64,000 nt of DNA from assembly GCA_963837695.1 (NCBI GenBank), contig CAWINZ010000005.1:1860001-1924000 (forward strand), written 5' to 3'. The translations under genes were made by a program, and so were the position numbers. The DNA is from VRUE01 sp963837695. Lineage in GTDB: Bacteria > Actinomycetota > Thermoleophilia > Solirubrobacterales > 70-9. The notes below the pieces were generated by a model. It was not told the DNA's origin. It did no database searches and saw only the letters and a list, made by a program, of their open reading frames with translations. The stretch's first letter is position 1. Every line of letters begins with the position of its first letter. Shown piece after piece: positions 15,977 to 24,454 of the stretch.

Positions 15977-16489
15977 ATGCAAGTAGTCATGGGGATCGAC
16001 CCCGGCGCAGCCAACCTCGGCTTCGGCATCGTCCGGGTCGAGGGCAATCGCATGGTCGCGCTCGACGGCGGCGTCGTCGAGACGACGGCCGAGTTGCCGA
16101 TGGAGCGTCGCCTGGAGCGGATCCACGGCTCTCTGGCCGAGCTGATCGCTTGGCACGAGCCGAAGGCGATGGCGGTCGAGGACGTCTTCTTCGGCAAGAA
16201 CGTGCAGACGGCGATGACCGTCGGTCGCGCCAGCGGAGTCGCGATGCTCGCCGCCGCGCAGGCCGGCATCGCCTGCTTCACCTACACGCCGCAGGCGATC
16301 AAGATGGCCGTCTGCGGCAGCGGCGCCGCCGGCAAGAAGCAGGTGCAGAGAATGGTCGGGACCCTGCTCGGCCTGCCGGAGCTTCCAACTCCCGACCACG
16401 CCGCCGACGCGCTCGCCGTGGCGATCTGCCACGGCGGTGGCAGCGGTCGCCGCGAGGCCATTGAGATGGCGGAGGGAGTCGCCCGGTGA
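15977..16489 (+). CDS. ruvC: Holliday junction resolvase RuvC
   Basis: RuvC cuts four-way DNA junctions. The RNase H fold acidic residues are visible: Asp in VMGIDPGAANLGFGIV (residue 7 region), Glu in AVEDVFFGKNVQTAM (about residue 69), and the Asp pair in PDHAADALAVAICH. 170 residues, normal. The stop overlaps ruvA (GTGA), so the three subunits are translated together. Confidence 0.97.
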   Translation: MQVVMGIDPGAANLGFGIVRVEGNRMVALDGGVVETTAELPMERRLERIHGSLAELIAWHEPKAMAVEDVFFGKNVQTAMTVGRASGVAMLAAAQAGIACFTYTPQAIKMAVCGSGAAGKKQVQRMVGTLLGLPELPTPDHAADALAVAICHGGGSGRREAIEMAEGVAR

Positions 16490-17079
16490 TCGCGGCTGTG
16501 CGCGGTGAGGTGATGGTGCGGCGGCCCGACCACGTCGTCATCGACGCCGGTGGGGTGGGCTACCGGCTGACGGTCTCGGCCGAGACGCTGAAGGCGGTGC
16601 CGGCGACCGGTCGCGAGGCATTTCTGCACGCCGAGCTGGTCTCGCGCGAGGACTCTCTGGCGCTGTTCGGCTTCGCCTCCGAGGAGGAGCGCGATCTCTT
16701 CGGGCAGCTCGTCTCGGTCAGTGGCGTCGGGCCGAAAGTGGCGATCTCGGTGCTCTCCGGCGGCCCGGCGCGGGAGTTGCTGCGCGCGATCGCCGCCGGT
16801 GACGCGAAACGATTTCAGGCGGCGCCGGGAATTGGCAAGCGGACCTCGGAGCGGATCATCGTTGAGCTGCGCGAGAAGGTCGCCGGAGCGTTGGAGGAAG
16901 AGGTGACGCTGGCCGCCGGGGACGACGACCCGCGCGCCCTCGCCCGCGACGGCCTCGTCAACCTCGGCTACGCGCCGCTGGAAGCCGAGCAACTGCTCGA
17001 CGGGCTCGACGGCGGCGATGCCGAGGAGCTGCTGGCCAGCGCGCTGCGCAGGGCCGGGAGCGGGAGAAAGGCTGCATGA
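16486..17079 (+). CDS. ruvA: Holliday junction branch-migration subunit RuvA
   Basis: RuvA binds the junction and recruits RuvB. The N-terminal OB fold (IAAVRGEVMVRRPDHVVIDA; LVSREDSLALFGFASEEE), the helix-hairpin-helix motifs (LVSVSGVGPKVAISVLS; AAPGIGKRTSERIIVEL) and the C-terminal UBA-like domain (ARDGLVNLGYAPLEAEQLL) are all present. 197 residues, GTG start, overlapping both neighbours. Confidence 0.97.
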   Translation: MIAAVRGEVMVRRPDHVVIDAGGVGYRLTVSAETLKAVPATGREAFLHAELVSREDSLALFGFASEEERDLFGQLVSVSGVGPKVAISVLSGGPARELLRAIAAGDAKRFQAAPGIGKRTSERIIVELREKVAGALEEEVTLAAGDDDPRALARDGLVNLGYAPLEAEQLLDGLDGGDAEELLASALRRAGSGRKAA

Positions 17080-18158
17080 GCAAACGAATCAAAACCCCTG
17101 GCGTCGACGATGACCCCGCCGCCCCCGGAGGCGCTGATGTCGATGAGGTGCGCATCCACGATGCGCGGGCGGACGTCCCCGACGAAGACCTCGACCGTTC
17201 GCTTCGCCCACCGTCCCTCGCCGACTTCGTCAACCAGGTACAGGTCACCGAGCAGCTGGCGATCTTCATCGAGGCGGCAAAGCGGCGCGGTGAGCCGCTC
17301 GACCACGTTCTGCTCGCCGGGCCCCCGGGACTGGGCAAGACCTCACTGGCCCATATCGTCGCCGCCGAGATGGGGGTGCCGCTGGTCCAGACCGCCGGCC
17401 CGGCGCTGGAGCGCAAGGCCGATGTCGCCTCCTTCCTCACCGCGCTAGAGCCCGGCAGCGTCTTCTTCGTCGACGAGATCCACCGGCTCGGCCGGGCGGT
17501 CGAGGAGACGCTCTACCCGGCGATGGAGGACGGCGAGCTGCCGGTCGTGCTCGGCCAGGGCGCCGGCGCGCGCACCGTGACGTTGCCGCTGCCGCCGTTC
17601 ACGCTGGTCGGCGCGACCACTCGGGCGGGCCTGCTGACGACGCCGCTGCGCGACCGCTTCGGTGTCAGCCACAGACTCGAGCACTACGACCCCATCCACC
17701 TCGCCGAGATCATCGAGCGCTCCGCCGGGATCCTCGAAGTCGAGATCGACGCCGAGGGGGCGCGGATCATCGCCGGCCGCTCGCGCGGGACCCCCCGGGT
17801 CGCCAACCGGCTGCTGAAGCGGGTGCGCGACTTCGCCGAGGTCAAGGGCACCGGCAGCGTCGACGCTGACGTGGCAGCCGCCGGGCTGGAGATGCTCGAG
17901 GTCGACGCCGGCGGGCTCGACCGCAGCGACCGAAGCCTGCTCGACACGGTCGCGACCAAGTTCGCCGGCGGCCCGGTCGGCCTCTCTACCCTGGCGGTGG
18001 CGATCGGCGAGGAGCAGGACACGATCGAGGATGTGCTCGAGCCCTACCTGCTCCAACAGGGCTTGCTGAAGCGGACTCCGCGCGGCAGGGTGCTGACCGA
18101 GAGGGCCTACGAGCACCTCGGAATTCCGATGCCCGACCGAGCGCGCAGTCTGTTCTGA
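17076..18158 (+). CDS. ruvB: Holliday junction branch-migration helicase RuvB
   Basis: AAA+ motor of the RuvABC complex. It has Walker A in LLAGPPGLGKTSLAHI (about residue 85), Walker B FFVDEIHRLGRAVEE, sensor 1 in LVGATTRAGLLTTPLRDRFG and the arginine-rich C-terminal winged helix (GRVLTERAYEHLGIP). The first 40 residues are an unusually long, acidic leader (PGVDDDPAAPGGADVDE). 360 residues. ATGA overlap with ruvA. Confidence 0.98.
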   Translation: MSKRIKTPGVDDDPAAPGGADVDEVRIHDARADVPDEDLDRSLRPPSLADFVNQVQVTEQLAIFIEAAKRRGEPLDHVLLAGPPGLGKTSLAHIVAAEMGVPLVQTAGPALERKADVASFLTALEPGSVFFVDEIHRLGRAVEETLYPAMEDGELPVVLGQGAGARTVTLPLPPFTLVGATTRAGLLTTPLRDRFGVSHRLEHYDPIHLAEIIERSAGILEVEIDAEGARIIAGRSRGTPRVANRLLKRVRDFAEVKGTGSVDADVAAAGLEMLEVDAGGLDRSDRSLLDTVATKFAGGPVGLSTLAVAIGEEQDTIEDVLEPYLLQQGLLKRTPRGRVLTERAYEHLGIPMPDRARSLF

Positions 18159-18184
18159 GCGGACTCTCAGTAGCCTGTGGTGGG

Positions 18185-18637
18185 ATGCCTTTCTTCATCT
18201 GCCCCAACTGCGGGAACAGAGAGCTGAGCGCGGACCGGACAGCCGGTTTCAGCGCCCGCCCCAAGGGCTGCTCAAAATGCGGCTTCGGCTTCGTGTTCGA
18301 GTTGCTCGACGACTACTACCCGGCGCCGAACGCGGCCTTCTTCGTCTGCGATCAGCAGGCCCGGGTCATCGACGCCGGGCGCGGCAGTTTCGAGCTCACC
18401 GGGCTGACCGACGAGGACGTGATCGGCCGTCCCGTCAAAGAGGTCCTCGGCCTGCAGTGGGAAGCCGAGGACAACGGCGACCCGATCGAGACCTCACTCG
18501 AGTGGGGGGTCCGCTCGCTCGGTAAAAAGGTCTCGGTGAACGCCGAGGGCGATCTTCCCGCCGAAGCGGTCGCCGACGTCTTCCCCGCCTACGACGACGA
18601 CGGCGGTCTGCTGATCGTCCTGACGCCGGAGAGCTGA
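18185..18637 (+). CDS. zinc-ribbon plus PAS-like domain protein
   Basis: 150 residues. The first 35 form a zinc ribbon with FICPNCGNRELS and KGCSKCGFGF (two CxxC knuckles). The remainder is PAS-like: YPAPNAAFFVCDQQARVID, then FELTGLTDEDVIGRPVKEVL, the usual PAS helix phrase. There is no output domain. It lies between ruvB and secDF on the same strand (4-bp gap to secDF), so it is probably co-transcribed. A sensor or adaptor role is a guess; no cofactor-binding Cys or His can be assigned. Confidence 0.65.
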   Translation: MPFFICPNCGNRELSADRTAGFSARPKGCSKCGFGFVFELLDDYYPAPNAAFFVCDQQARVIDAGRGSFELTGLTDEDVIGRPVKEVLGLQWEAEDNGDPIETSLEWGVRSLGKKVSVNAEGDLPAEAVADVFPAYDDDGGLLIVLTPES

Positions 18638-18641
18638 GCCG

Positions 18642-21554
18642 ATGAAACGGCGCAGAAACCTCTTCATCCTGCTCTTCGTGTTGGCGCTGATCGCCGTCTC
18701 CGCACTGGTCATCGCCAGCAAGTCGACCAAACTCGGCCTCGACCTGAAGGGGGGCGTCCAGCTCGTCCTGCAGGGGCGCCCGACTCCCCAGCAGCCCACC
18801 ATCGACAACAGCTCGATGGAACGGGCGGTGGACATCATCCGCTCGGGTTGCGACCAGCTCGGCGTCTCGGAGATCGAAGTCGCCCGGGTCGGCAGCGACC
18901 AGATCCAGGTGGGGATCCCCGGCGCGACCAGCGTCGGCAAGGCGACCGAATGCGCGACCAAGCCCGCCCGCCTCTATTTCTTCGACTGGGAACCGAACCT
19001 GATCGGGCGCGAGAAGGCGATCGGCGGGGTCCCCAATCGCGAACCGCCGAAAGCGGCGATCGAAGAAGCGACCGAAGAATGGAAAGCCGCCGGTCGCAAC
19101 CCGAGCAAGGAAGAAAACGGGCAGCTGGTCGCGGCGGGCGCCTATGCCAGCGAGTACAACGCGGCCAAGCTCGCCTCCGAACAGAAACTGGTTCCCGACT
19201 GCGAAAAATGCAGCCAGCCGACCACCTACTACCTCTTCTCCAAGCTGCCGCCGCACAAGCTGATCGACGGCCCCCAGTTCACCCGGGAAGACCTCTACGT
19301 CGATCCCAACGGCAAAAAGCGCCCCCAGAACGCGGGCATCGTGGTCAAGGTGCCGCAGGGGACGATCGTGATCTCCGAAAAACCGAGCGACAACAAGGGC
19401 CAGGTGATCGAAGAAGCCGAGCCGGGCTGGTACGCGTTCAAAGATAACCCTGCGCTCTCGGGCACGGAAATCACCAACCCGAAGGCCGAACAGGGGGAAA
19501 CCTCCGGCCCCGCCGTCACCTTCCAGTTCAGCGGCCAGGGTCGTGAGGCGTTTCAGGAAGTCACCCGCCAGATCGCCCAGCGGGGGCAGGCGCGGGCGAT
19601 CGGGCCCGCGTCGGGGGAACAGGCCGCGGCGCTCTCCGGCCACTTCGCCGCCGTCCTCGACAACGAAGTCAAGACGCGGCCGATCATCAACTTCTCCGAA
19701 AATCCCGATGGGATCGACGGTCGCACCGGAGCGCAGATCTCCGGCGGCTTCAACGGGATCGAAGACGCCCAGGATCTGGCCAGCTTCCTGCAGCGCGGCG
19801 CGCTGCCGATCAACCTCAACCTGATCAGCCAGACGCAGGTCTCGGCGACGCTGGGCAGCCAGGCGCTGCACGCCGGGATCAAGGCCGGCATCATCGGCCT
19901 CGCCCTCGTCGCCATCTTCCTGTTGCTCTTCTATCGCGTCCTCGGCCTGATCGCGGTGATCGCCCTCGGCGCCTACGGGGTGATCTTCTTCGCCCTGATC
20001 AAACTGATCCCGATCACGATGACGCTGCCCGGGATCGCGGGTCTCGTGCTGACGATCGGGGTCGCGGCCGATTCCAACATCGTCATCTTCGAGCGGATCA
20101 AGGAGGAGGTGCGCGCCGGGCGCCCGATGGCGGCCGCGATCGCCGCCGGCTACCGCCGCGGCATCGCGACGATCGTCGACGCCAACGTCGTCACCCTGCT
20201 CACCGCCTTCATCCTCTTCGTCCTCGCGACCGCCGGGGTCAAGGGCTTCGCCTTCACGCTCGGCGTTGGCACGATCGTCTCACTGCTGACCGCGGTCGTC
20301 TTCACCCAGGCGCTGCTGCTCAGCATGAGCCGCTCGCGACTGCTGCGCTCTCCGGCGGTACTGGGAGCGTCGCGCGAGCGGATGCGCTGGCACTTCGACT
20401 TCATGGGGGCGAGTCGCTGGTTCTTCTCGGTCTCGGGGGTGATCCTGCTCATCGGGGCGCTGGCGCTGGCGACCCAGCAGCTCAACTTCGGCATCGACTT
20501 CGAGTCGGGCACGCGGGTCGAGGTCGCGCTGACGAAGCAGACCGACGAGGAAGGCGTCCGGGACGTGCTCGACAGCGCCGGGGTCTCCGGAGCCGAGGTC
20601 CAGCGGGAGAGCAACCCGGGCCTCGGCCCCAACGTCTTCCTGATCCAGTCGAGCACGCTGAAGCCGAGCCAGATCAACAAGATTCAGAAAGAACTGGAGC
20701 GCAGCTACGGCCTCGAAGCGGACGGCTTCGACAGCACCAGCGTCGGGCCCACCTTCGGCGCCACGGTCGCCAACAGCGCCCGCAATGCGCTGATCTTCTC
20801 GCTGCTGGTGATCTGCGCCTATGTCGCTTTCCGGTTCGATCCGAAGTTCGCGGTGCCGGTCCTGATCGCGATCTTCCACGACATCCTGATCACCGCGGGT
20901 GTCTACTCGCTCACCGGCCGGGAGGTGACGAGCGGAACGGTCGCCGCTTTCCTGACGATCTTGGGCTACTCCTTATACGACACGATCATCGTCTTCGACC
21001 GCATCCGCGAGAACCTGCCGCGGATGCCGCGGGCAGCCTTCTCGCAGATCGTCAACCGCTCGATGAGCGAGGTGCTGACCCGTTCCCTGGCGACCAGCTT
21101 CACGACCCTGCTCGCGGTCGTCTCGCTGCTGATCTTCGGCGGCGCGACGCTGCAGGACTTCGCCTTCGCGATGATGGTCGGGATCATCTCCGGCACCTAC
21201 TCCTCGATCTTCATCGCCTCGCCGGTGCTGACCGCCTGGAAGGAACGCGAGCCGGGCTATGCGCGACGGCGGGCGCGGATCGCCGAGGTCGACGGCACCG
21301 TTCCCGCCTTTGCGGACGATGTCGCGCTCGCGAAGTTGAGCGACGACAGTGAGTCCGAAGCGGAGATCGAGGAGGAGCTCGCCGCGGTCGCCGTGGCCGA
21401 TCCGCCACGCGCCGATGGCGGCGACCCGGCGTCGAATGGCGAGAGCACCGTCCCGGTCGAGCCGGTCGATCCGGAGAAGGCGGCACGGCAGGAGCGCAAC
21501 GCGCAGCGGCGCGAGCGTCGCAAACAGCGCCGCAAACACGGGAGGAAGCGCTAG
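18642..21554 (+). CDS. secDF: fused protein-export membrane protein SecDF
   Basis: SecDF uses the proton gradient to pull exported proteins outward. One 970-residue chain holds both halves. SecD has TM1, KLGLDLKGGVQLVL, a large outside P1 region (including a CEKC pair near residue 185), then helices with GIAGLVLTIGVAADSNIVIF. SecF follows with LNFGIDFESGTRVEV and ILGYSLYDTIIVFDRIRE. The last 100 residues are a charged cytosolic tail ending in an Arg/Lys cluster. Fusion is common in Gram-positives and some actinobacteria but usually SecD and SecF are separate genes. Confidence 0.95.
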   Translation: MKRRRNLFILLFVLALIAVSALVIASKSTKLGLDLKGGVQLVLQGRPTPQQPTIDNSSMERAVDIIRSGCDQLGVSEIEVARVGSDQIQVGIPGATSVGKATECATKPARLYFFDWEPNLIGREKAIGGVPNREPPKAAIEEATEEWKAAGRNPSKEENGQLVAAGAYASEYNAAKLASEQKLVPDCEKCSQPTTYYLFSKLPPHKLIDGPQFTREDLYVDPNGKKRPQNAGIVVKVPQGTIVISEKPSDNKGQVIEEAEPGWYAFKDNPALSGTEITNPKAEQGETSGPAVTFQFSGQGREAFQEVTRQIAQRGQARAIGPASGEQAAALSGHFAAVLDNEVKTRPIINFSENPDGIDGRTGAQISGGFNGIEDAQDLASFLQRGALPINLNLISQTQVSATLGSQALHAGIKAGIIGLALVAIFLLLFYRVLGLIAVIALGAYGVIFFALIKLIPITMTLPGIAGLVLTIGVAADSNIVIFERIKEEVRAGRPMAAAIAAGYRRGIATIVDANVVTLLTAFILFVLATAGVKGFAFTLGVGTIVSLLTAVVFTQALLLSMSRSRLLRSPAVLGASRERMRWHFDFMGASRWFFSVSGVILLIGALALATQQLNFGIDFESGTRVEVALTKQTDEEGVRDVLDSAGVSGAEVQRESNPGLGPNVFLIQSSTLKPSQINKIQKELERSYGLEADGFDSTSVGPTFGATVANSARNALIFSLLVICAYVAFRFDPKFAVPVLIAIFHDILITAGVYSLTGREVTSGTVAAFLTILGYSLYDTIIVFDRIRENLPRMPRAAFSQIVNRSMSEVLTRSLATSFTTLLAVVSLLIFGGATLQDFAFAMMVGIISGTYSSIFIASPVLTAWKEREPGYARRRARIAEVDGTVPAFADDVALAKLSDDSESEAEIEEELAAVAVADPPRADGGDPASNGESTVPVEPVDPEKAARQERNAQRRERRKQRRKHGRKR

Positions 21555-21557
21555 CCC

Positions 21558-21824
21558 ATGGCCCTACTGGTCTGGTTCATGATGGGGATCGCCCTCTGGC
21601 ACTTCACGGTCTTCCTGCCTGATCGCTTCTGGCAGGGCATCGTCGGTGCCTTCCTCGGCTCGGTGATCGGCGCGGTCGTCTTCGGCGCGATCGTCGAGAT
21701 TGCCTCCGGCCGCGGTCTCGGCACGACCGACGTCGCGACCGCGCTGACCGCTGTGCCTGGCGTGGCGATCGGGCTCGCGGTCGTCTGGGCGATCGGCGTT
21801 CGCACCGAACGCACGCCGGCCTGA
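21558..21824 (+). CDS. small two-to-three-helix membrane protein
   Basis: An 88-residue, almost entirely hydrophobic protein (LLVWFMMGIALWHFTVFLP; GIVGAFLGSVIGAVVFGAIV; AVPGVAIGLAVVWAIGV). It begins 3 bp after secDF and precedes recJ by about 60 bp on the same strand. The glycine-rich helices resemble small GlsB/YeaQ/YmgE-type membrane proteins, but the match is only by character. Function unknown. Confidence 0.65.
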   Translation: MALLVWFMMGIALWHFTVFLPDRFWQGIVGAFLGSVIGAVVFGAIVEIASGRGLGTTDVATALTAVPGVAIGLAVVWAIGVRTERTPA

Positions 21825-21887
21825 CTCGCCGCATTTTCCGCACCGAACGAGCGGCTTTGCCGCCGTGCCTCTTCCTAGCCTGGCTGC

Positions 21888-24422
21888 GTGTCGGAAACCA
21901 TCCACGCGTACAAGGCCGAGCCGTATGACTATGCGGAGGCGAGGGCGCTCTCGGAGCAGCTCGATCTCAGCGAGCCCGTCGCGATAACCCTCGTTCGGCG
22001 CGGATACCGGACCCCCGAGGAGGCCCGGGCTTTTCTCGAAGCCGACGAGTCGCATTCTCCGGACGAGTTCAACTCGATGGGCGCCGTCACCGAGAAGGTC
22101 CTCGCTGCAATCGACGCCGGCAGGCGGATCACCGTCCACGGCGACTTCGACGTCGACGGCGTCTGCGCGACGACGATCATGGTCAGCACGCTGCGTGAGC
22201 TGGGTGCCGAGTGCGACTGGCTGATTCCCGACCGGATCGCGGATGGGTATGGGCTGTCTGCGGCAAATGTCGAGCTTCTGGCAGGGCGCGGCACGCAGCT
22301 TCTGATCACGGTTGATTGCGGGATTACTTCTGTCGAGGAGGTGGCCTTGGCCAAATCCCTCGGCATGGAGGTCGTCGTCACGGATCACCACCAGCCAGGG
22401 GACGAGTTGCCGGATTGCTTGATCTTGCATCCGGAGGTTGACGGGTATCCATTCGCCAATCTCTGCGGAACGGCGGTGGCTTGGAAGCTGGCATCGGCGC
22501 TGCGGGAGGAGTCGGGGGACCCTCCCCCGGAGACCGTCGCGCAGCTGGACGCGGACCTGGGTTCGGGCGCGGTTCCAGGAGCCTCCGTGGGAGGGTCCCC
22601 CGACTCCTCTTCCGACCTCGATTTAGTTGCGTTGGCCACCGTCGCCGACGTGGTGCCGCTTGTGGGTGAGAACCGAAGTTTGGTTCGCAAGGGCTTGGCG
22701 GAGGTTCGGCGGGCTCGGCGGCCGGGAATGCGGGCGCTGCTGGAGGCTGCGAAATGTGAGCCGACTCAGGTTGATGAGGGTGATTTGGCGTTCAGGCTGG
22801 CGCCGCGGATCAATGCTGCGGGGCGCTTGTATCGGGCCGACGCGGGGGTTGAGCTTTTTCTTACCGAGGATGAGGGACGTGCGACTGAGATTGCCATGGA
22901 GCTGAGTCGGGCCAACAGTGAGCGGCGTTCTACGGAGCGCGAAGTCGACACTGCCGCTGAGGCGGCGCGGCGGGAGCTGCCTGAGGAGTTGCGGGAGGGA
23001 ATGGGGCTGGTGTTGGCCGGTGAGGGGTGGCATCCCGGTGTGATCGGGATCGTCGCTTCGCGGCTGGTCGAGCGGCATCACCGGCCCGTCGTGGTGATTT
23101 CGCTCGATGGAGATGGGGGAGGGCGGGGGTCGGGGCGCAGTATTCCGGGGTTTGACCTGCTCGCCGCGCTCGAAGCGTGCGCTGAGCATCTGGATGGGTT
23201 CGGGGGCCATCGTGCGGCCGCTGGCTTGCAGCTGAAGGCAGAGAATGTCGAGGCGTTTCAAGCAGCCTTTGCCGCCCACGCGGCATCTGTCCTCGGTCCA
23301 GAGGATCTGGCGCGCACCGAGCGGGTCGATGCGATGGTCGGGGGGGCCGGGTTGGGGCTCGAGCTGGCCGAGGAGCTGCAGCAGCTTGCGCCATTTGGGA
23401 TGGGCAACCCCGGTGTGCGCCTTCTGGTCCCCTCGGCGCGAGTGCGGGACGTGCGGACGATGGGGAAGGAGGGCACGCACGCTCGCTTCAGCCTGCACAG
23501 CGGCGCTCACCGCGCTCTCGGGGTCGCATTCGGTCGCTCGAAGCTGGGGGTGGGGGAGGACGATCCGGTCGATGCCACGGTGCGCCTTGAGGTCAACCGC
23601 TGGAATGGCTCGGTCGAGCCGCGCGTGGTCCTGCGCGAGCTTTACCCGCGCGAGTCCGCGGCTGCCGAGGCAGCCGCGGACGAGCAGTGGTGGCAGCGCT
23701 TCGAGGCCGAGCTCACCACAGACCCCGCCGCCAACCGACCGCCGATGGGCCTAAAACACGCCTATAAGGCCGGAAATCGGCCCGTCGGCAGGGAGGTGGT
23801 GCGGCCGCGGAGCTCGCCGGCCGCGGTGGTGGGGGAGCTGGCCTCTTCGGGCGGGGGTGAGGTGCTTGCTTTGGTTGCCGATCGCGAGCGGCGGGTGGCG
23901 CTGGAGGGCGATGGCGTCGTGCTTGCCGACGGCGCCGCGCTCGAGGCCGAGCCTGAACTCGCCGTCGGCTTCGAGCATGTCGTGTTCGTCGATCCGCCCG
24001 CCTTCGCCCACGTAGAGGATCTGGCGACGCGGCCCACGGCCGATGGCGGCTATGCCCATCTCGCCTGGGGCGAGGCCGAGCATCGCTTTGCGCTCGCCAT
24101 GCTCGACGAGCAACTGGCCCGCCGGGCTGTCCTGATCGCCATGTTCAGGGACCTGCGCGAGGCCGGCGAGTCGAGCGGGCCCGAGTTGCTTGCGGCCCTG
24201 AAAGGAAGCGGCCCGCACCCCCGCGGCGCCGAGACCGCGGCTCGCTGCCTGCGGGTTCTGAGCGAGCTCGGTTTGGTGCAGGGAACGGCCGCGGGAGGTG
24301 ACGGCAGCGTCGGCGTCGTATCCTCAGAGGAGACAGAACTGGAGCGCTCGGCCGCATTCCGCGCCTACGGCGCTCGCCACCAGGAGGGCCTGAAATACCT
24401 CAAACGACGCAAACAGCCCTAG
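21888..24422 (+). CDS. recJ: single-strand DNA 5'-3' exonuclease RecJ, with palindromic insert
   Basis: RecJ degrades single-stranded DNA in recombination and repair. DHH motifs are present: ITVHGDFDVDGVCATTIM, LLITVDCGITS, VVVTDHHQPGDELPD and DLVALATVADVVPLVGE. The DHHA1 domain has RSIPGFDLLAALEACA and DGFGGHRAAAGL, and an OB fold follows. At 844 residues it is well above the about 570 of E. coli, with a C-terminal extension of about 260 residues ending RHQEGLKYLKRRK. Residues about 207-241 (REESGDPPPE... VGGSPDSSSD) are an extra loop encoded by a 104-bp palindrome. GTG start. Confidence 0.95.
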   Translation: MSETIHAYKAEPYDYAEARALSEQLDLSEPVAITLVRRGYRTPEEARAFLEADESHSPDEFNSMGAVTEKVLAAIDAGRRITVHGDFDVDGVCATTIMVSTLRELGAECDWLIPDRIADGYGLSAANVELLAGRGTQLLITVDCGITSVEEVALAKSLGMEVVVTDHHQPGDELPDCLILHPEVDGYPFANLCGTAVAWKLASALREESGDPPPETVAQLDADLGSGAVPGASVGGSPDSSSDLDLVALATVADVVPLVGENRSLVRKGLAEVRRARRPGMRALLEAAKCEPTQVDEGDLAFRLAPRINAAGRLYRADAGVELFLTEDEGRATEIAMELSRANSERRSTEREVDTAAEAARRELPEELREGMGLVLAGEGWHPGVIGIVASRLVERHHRPVVVISLDGDGGGRGSGRSIPGFDLLAALEACAEHLDGFGGHRAAAGLQLKAENVEAFQAAFAAHAASVLGPEDLARTERVDAMVGGAGLGLELAEELQQLAPFGMGNPGVRLLVPSARVRDVRTMGKEGTHARFSLHSGAHRALGVAFGRSKLGVGEDDPVDATVRLEVNRWNGSVEPRVVLRELYPRESAAAEAAADEQWWQRFEAELTTDPAANRPPMGLKHAYKAGNRPVGREVVRPRSSPAAVVGELASSGGGEVLALVADRERRVALEGDGVVLADGAALEAEPELAVGFEHVVFVDPPAFAHVEDLATRPTADGGYAHLAWGEAEHRFALAMLDEQLARRAVLIAMFRDLREAGESSGPELLAALKGSGPHPRGAETAARCLRVLSELGLVQGTAAGGDGSVGVVSSEETELERSAAFRAYGARHQEGLKYLKRRKQP
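22506..22609. repeat. in-frame palindromic insert within recJ
   Basis: Perfect 21-bp inverted repeats at 22506-22526 and 22589-22609 (arm starting GAGGAGTCGGGGGACC) enclose 62 bp. Each arm also contains a small self-complementary G5...C5 unit. The insert separates the conserved RecJ phrases LCGTAVAWKLASAL and DLVALATVADVVPL, which are nearly adjacent in most RecJ proteins, and keeps the reading frame open. Confidence 0.75.
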
Positions 24423-24454
24423 AGCAGCGAGAGCTTCTCGCCGATCTGTTCGCC

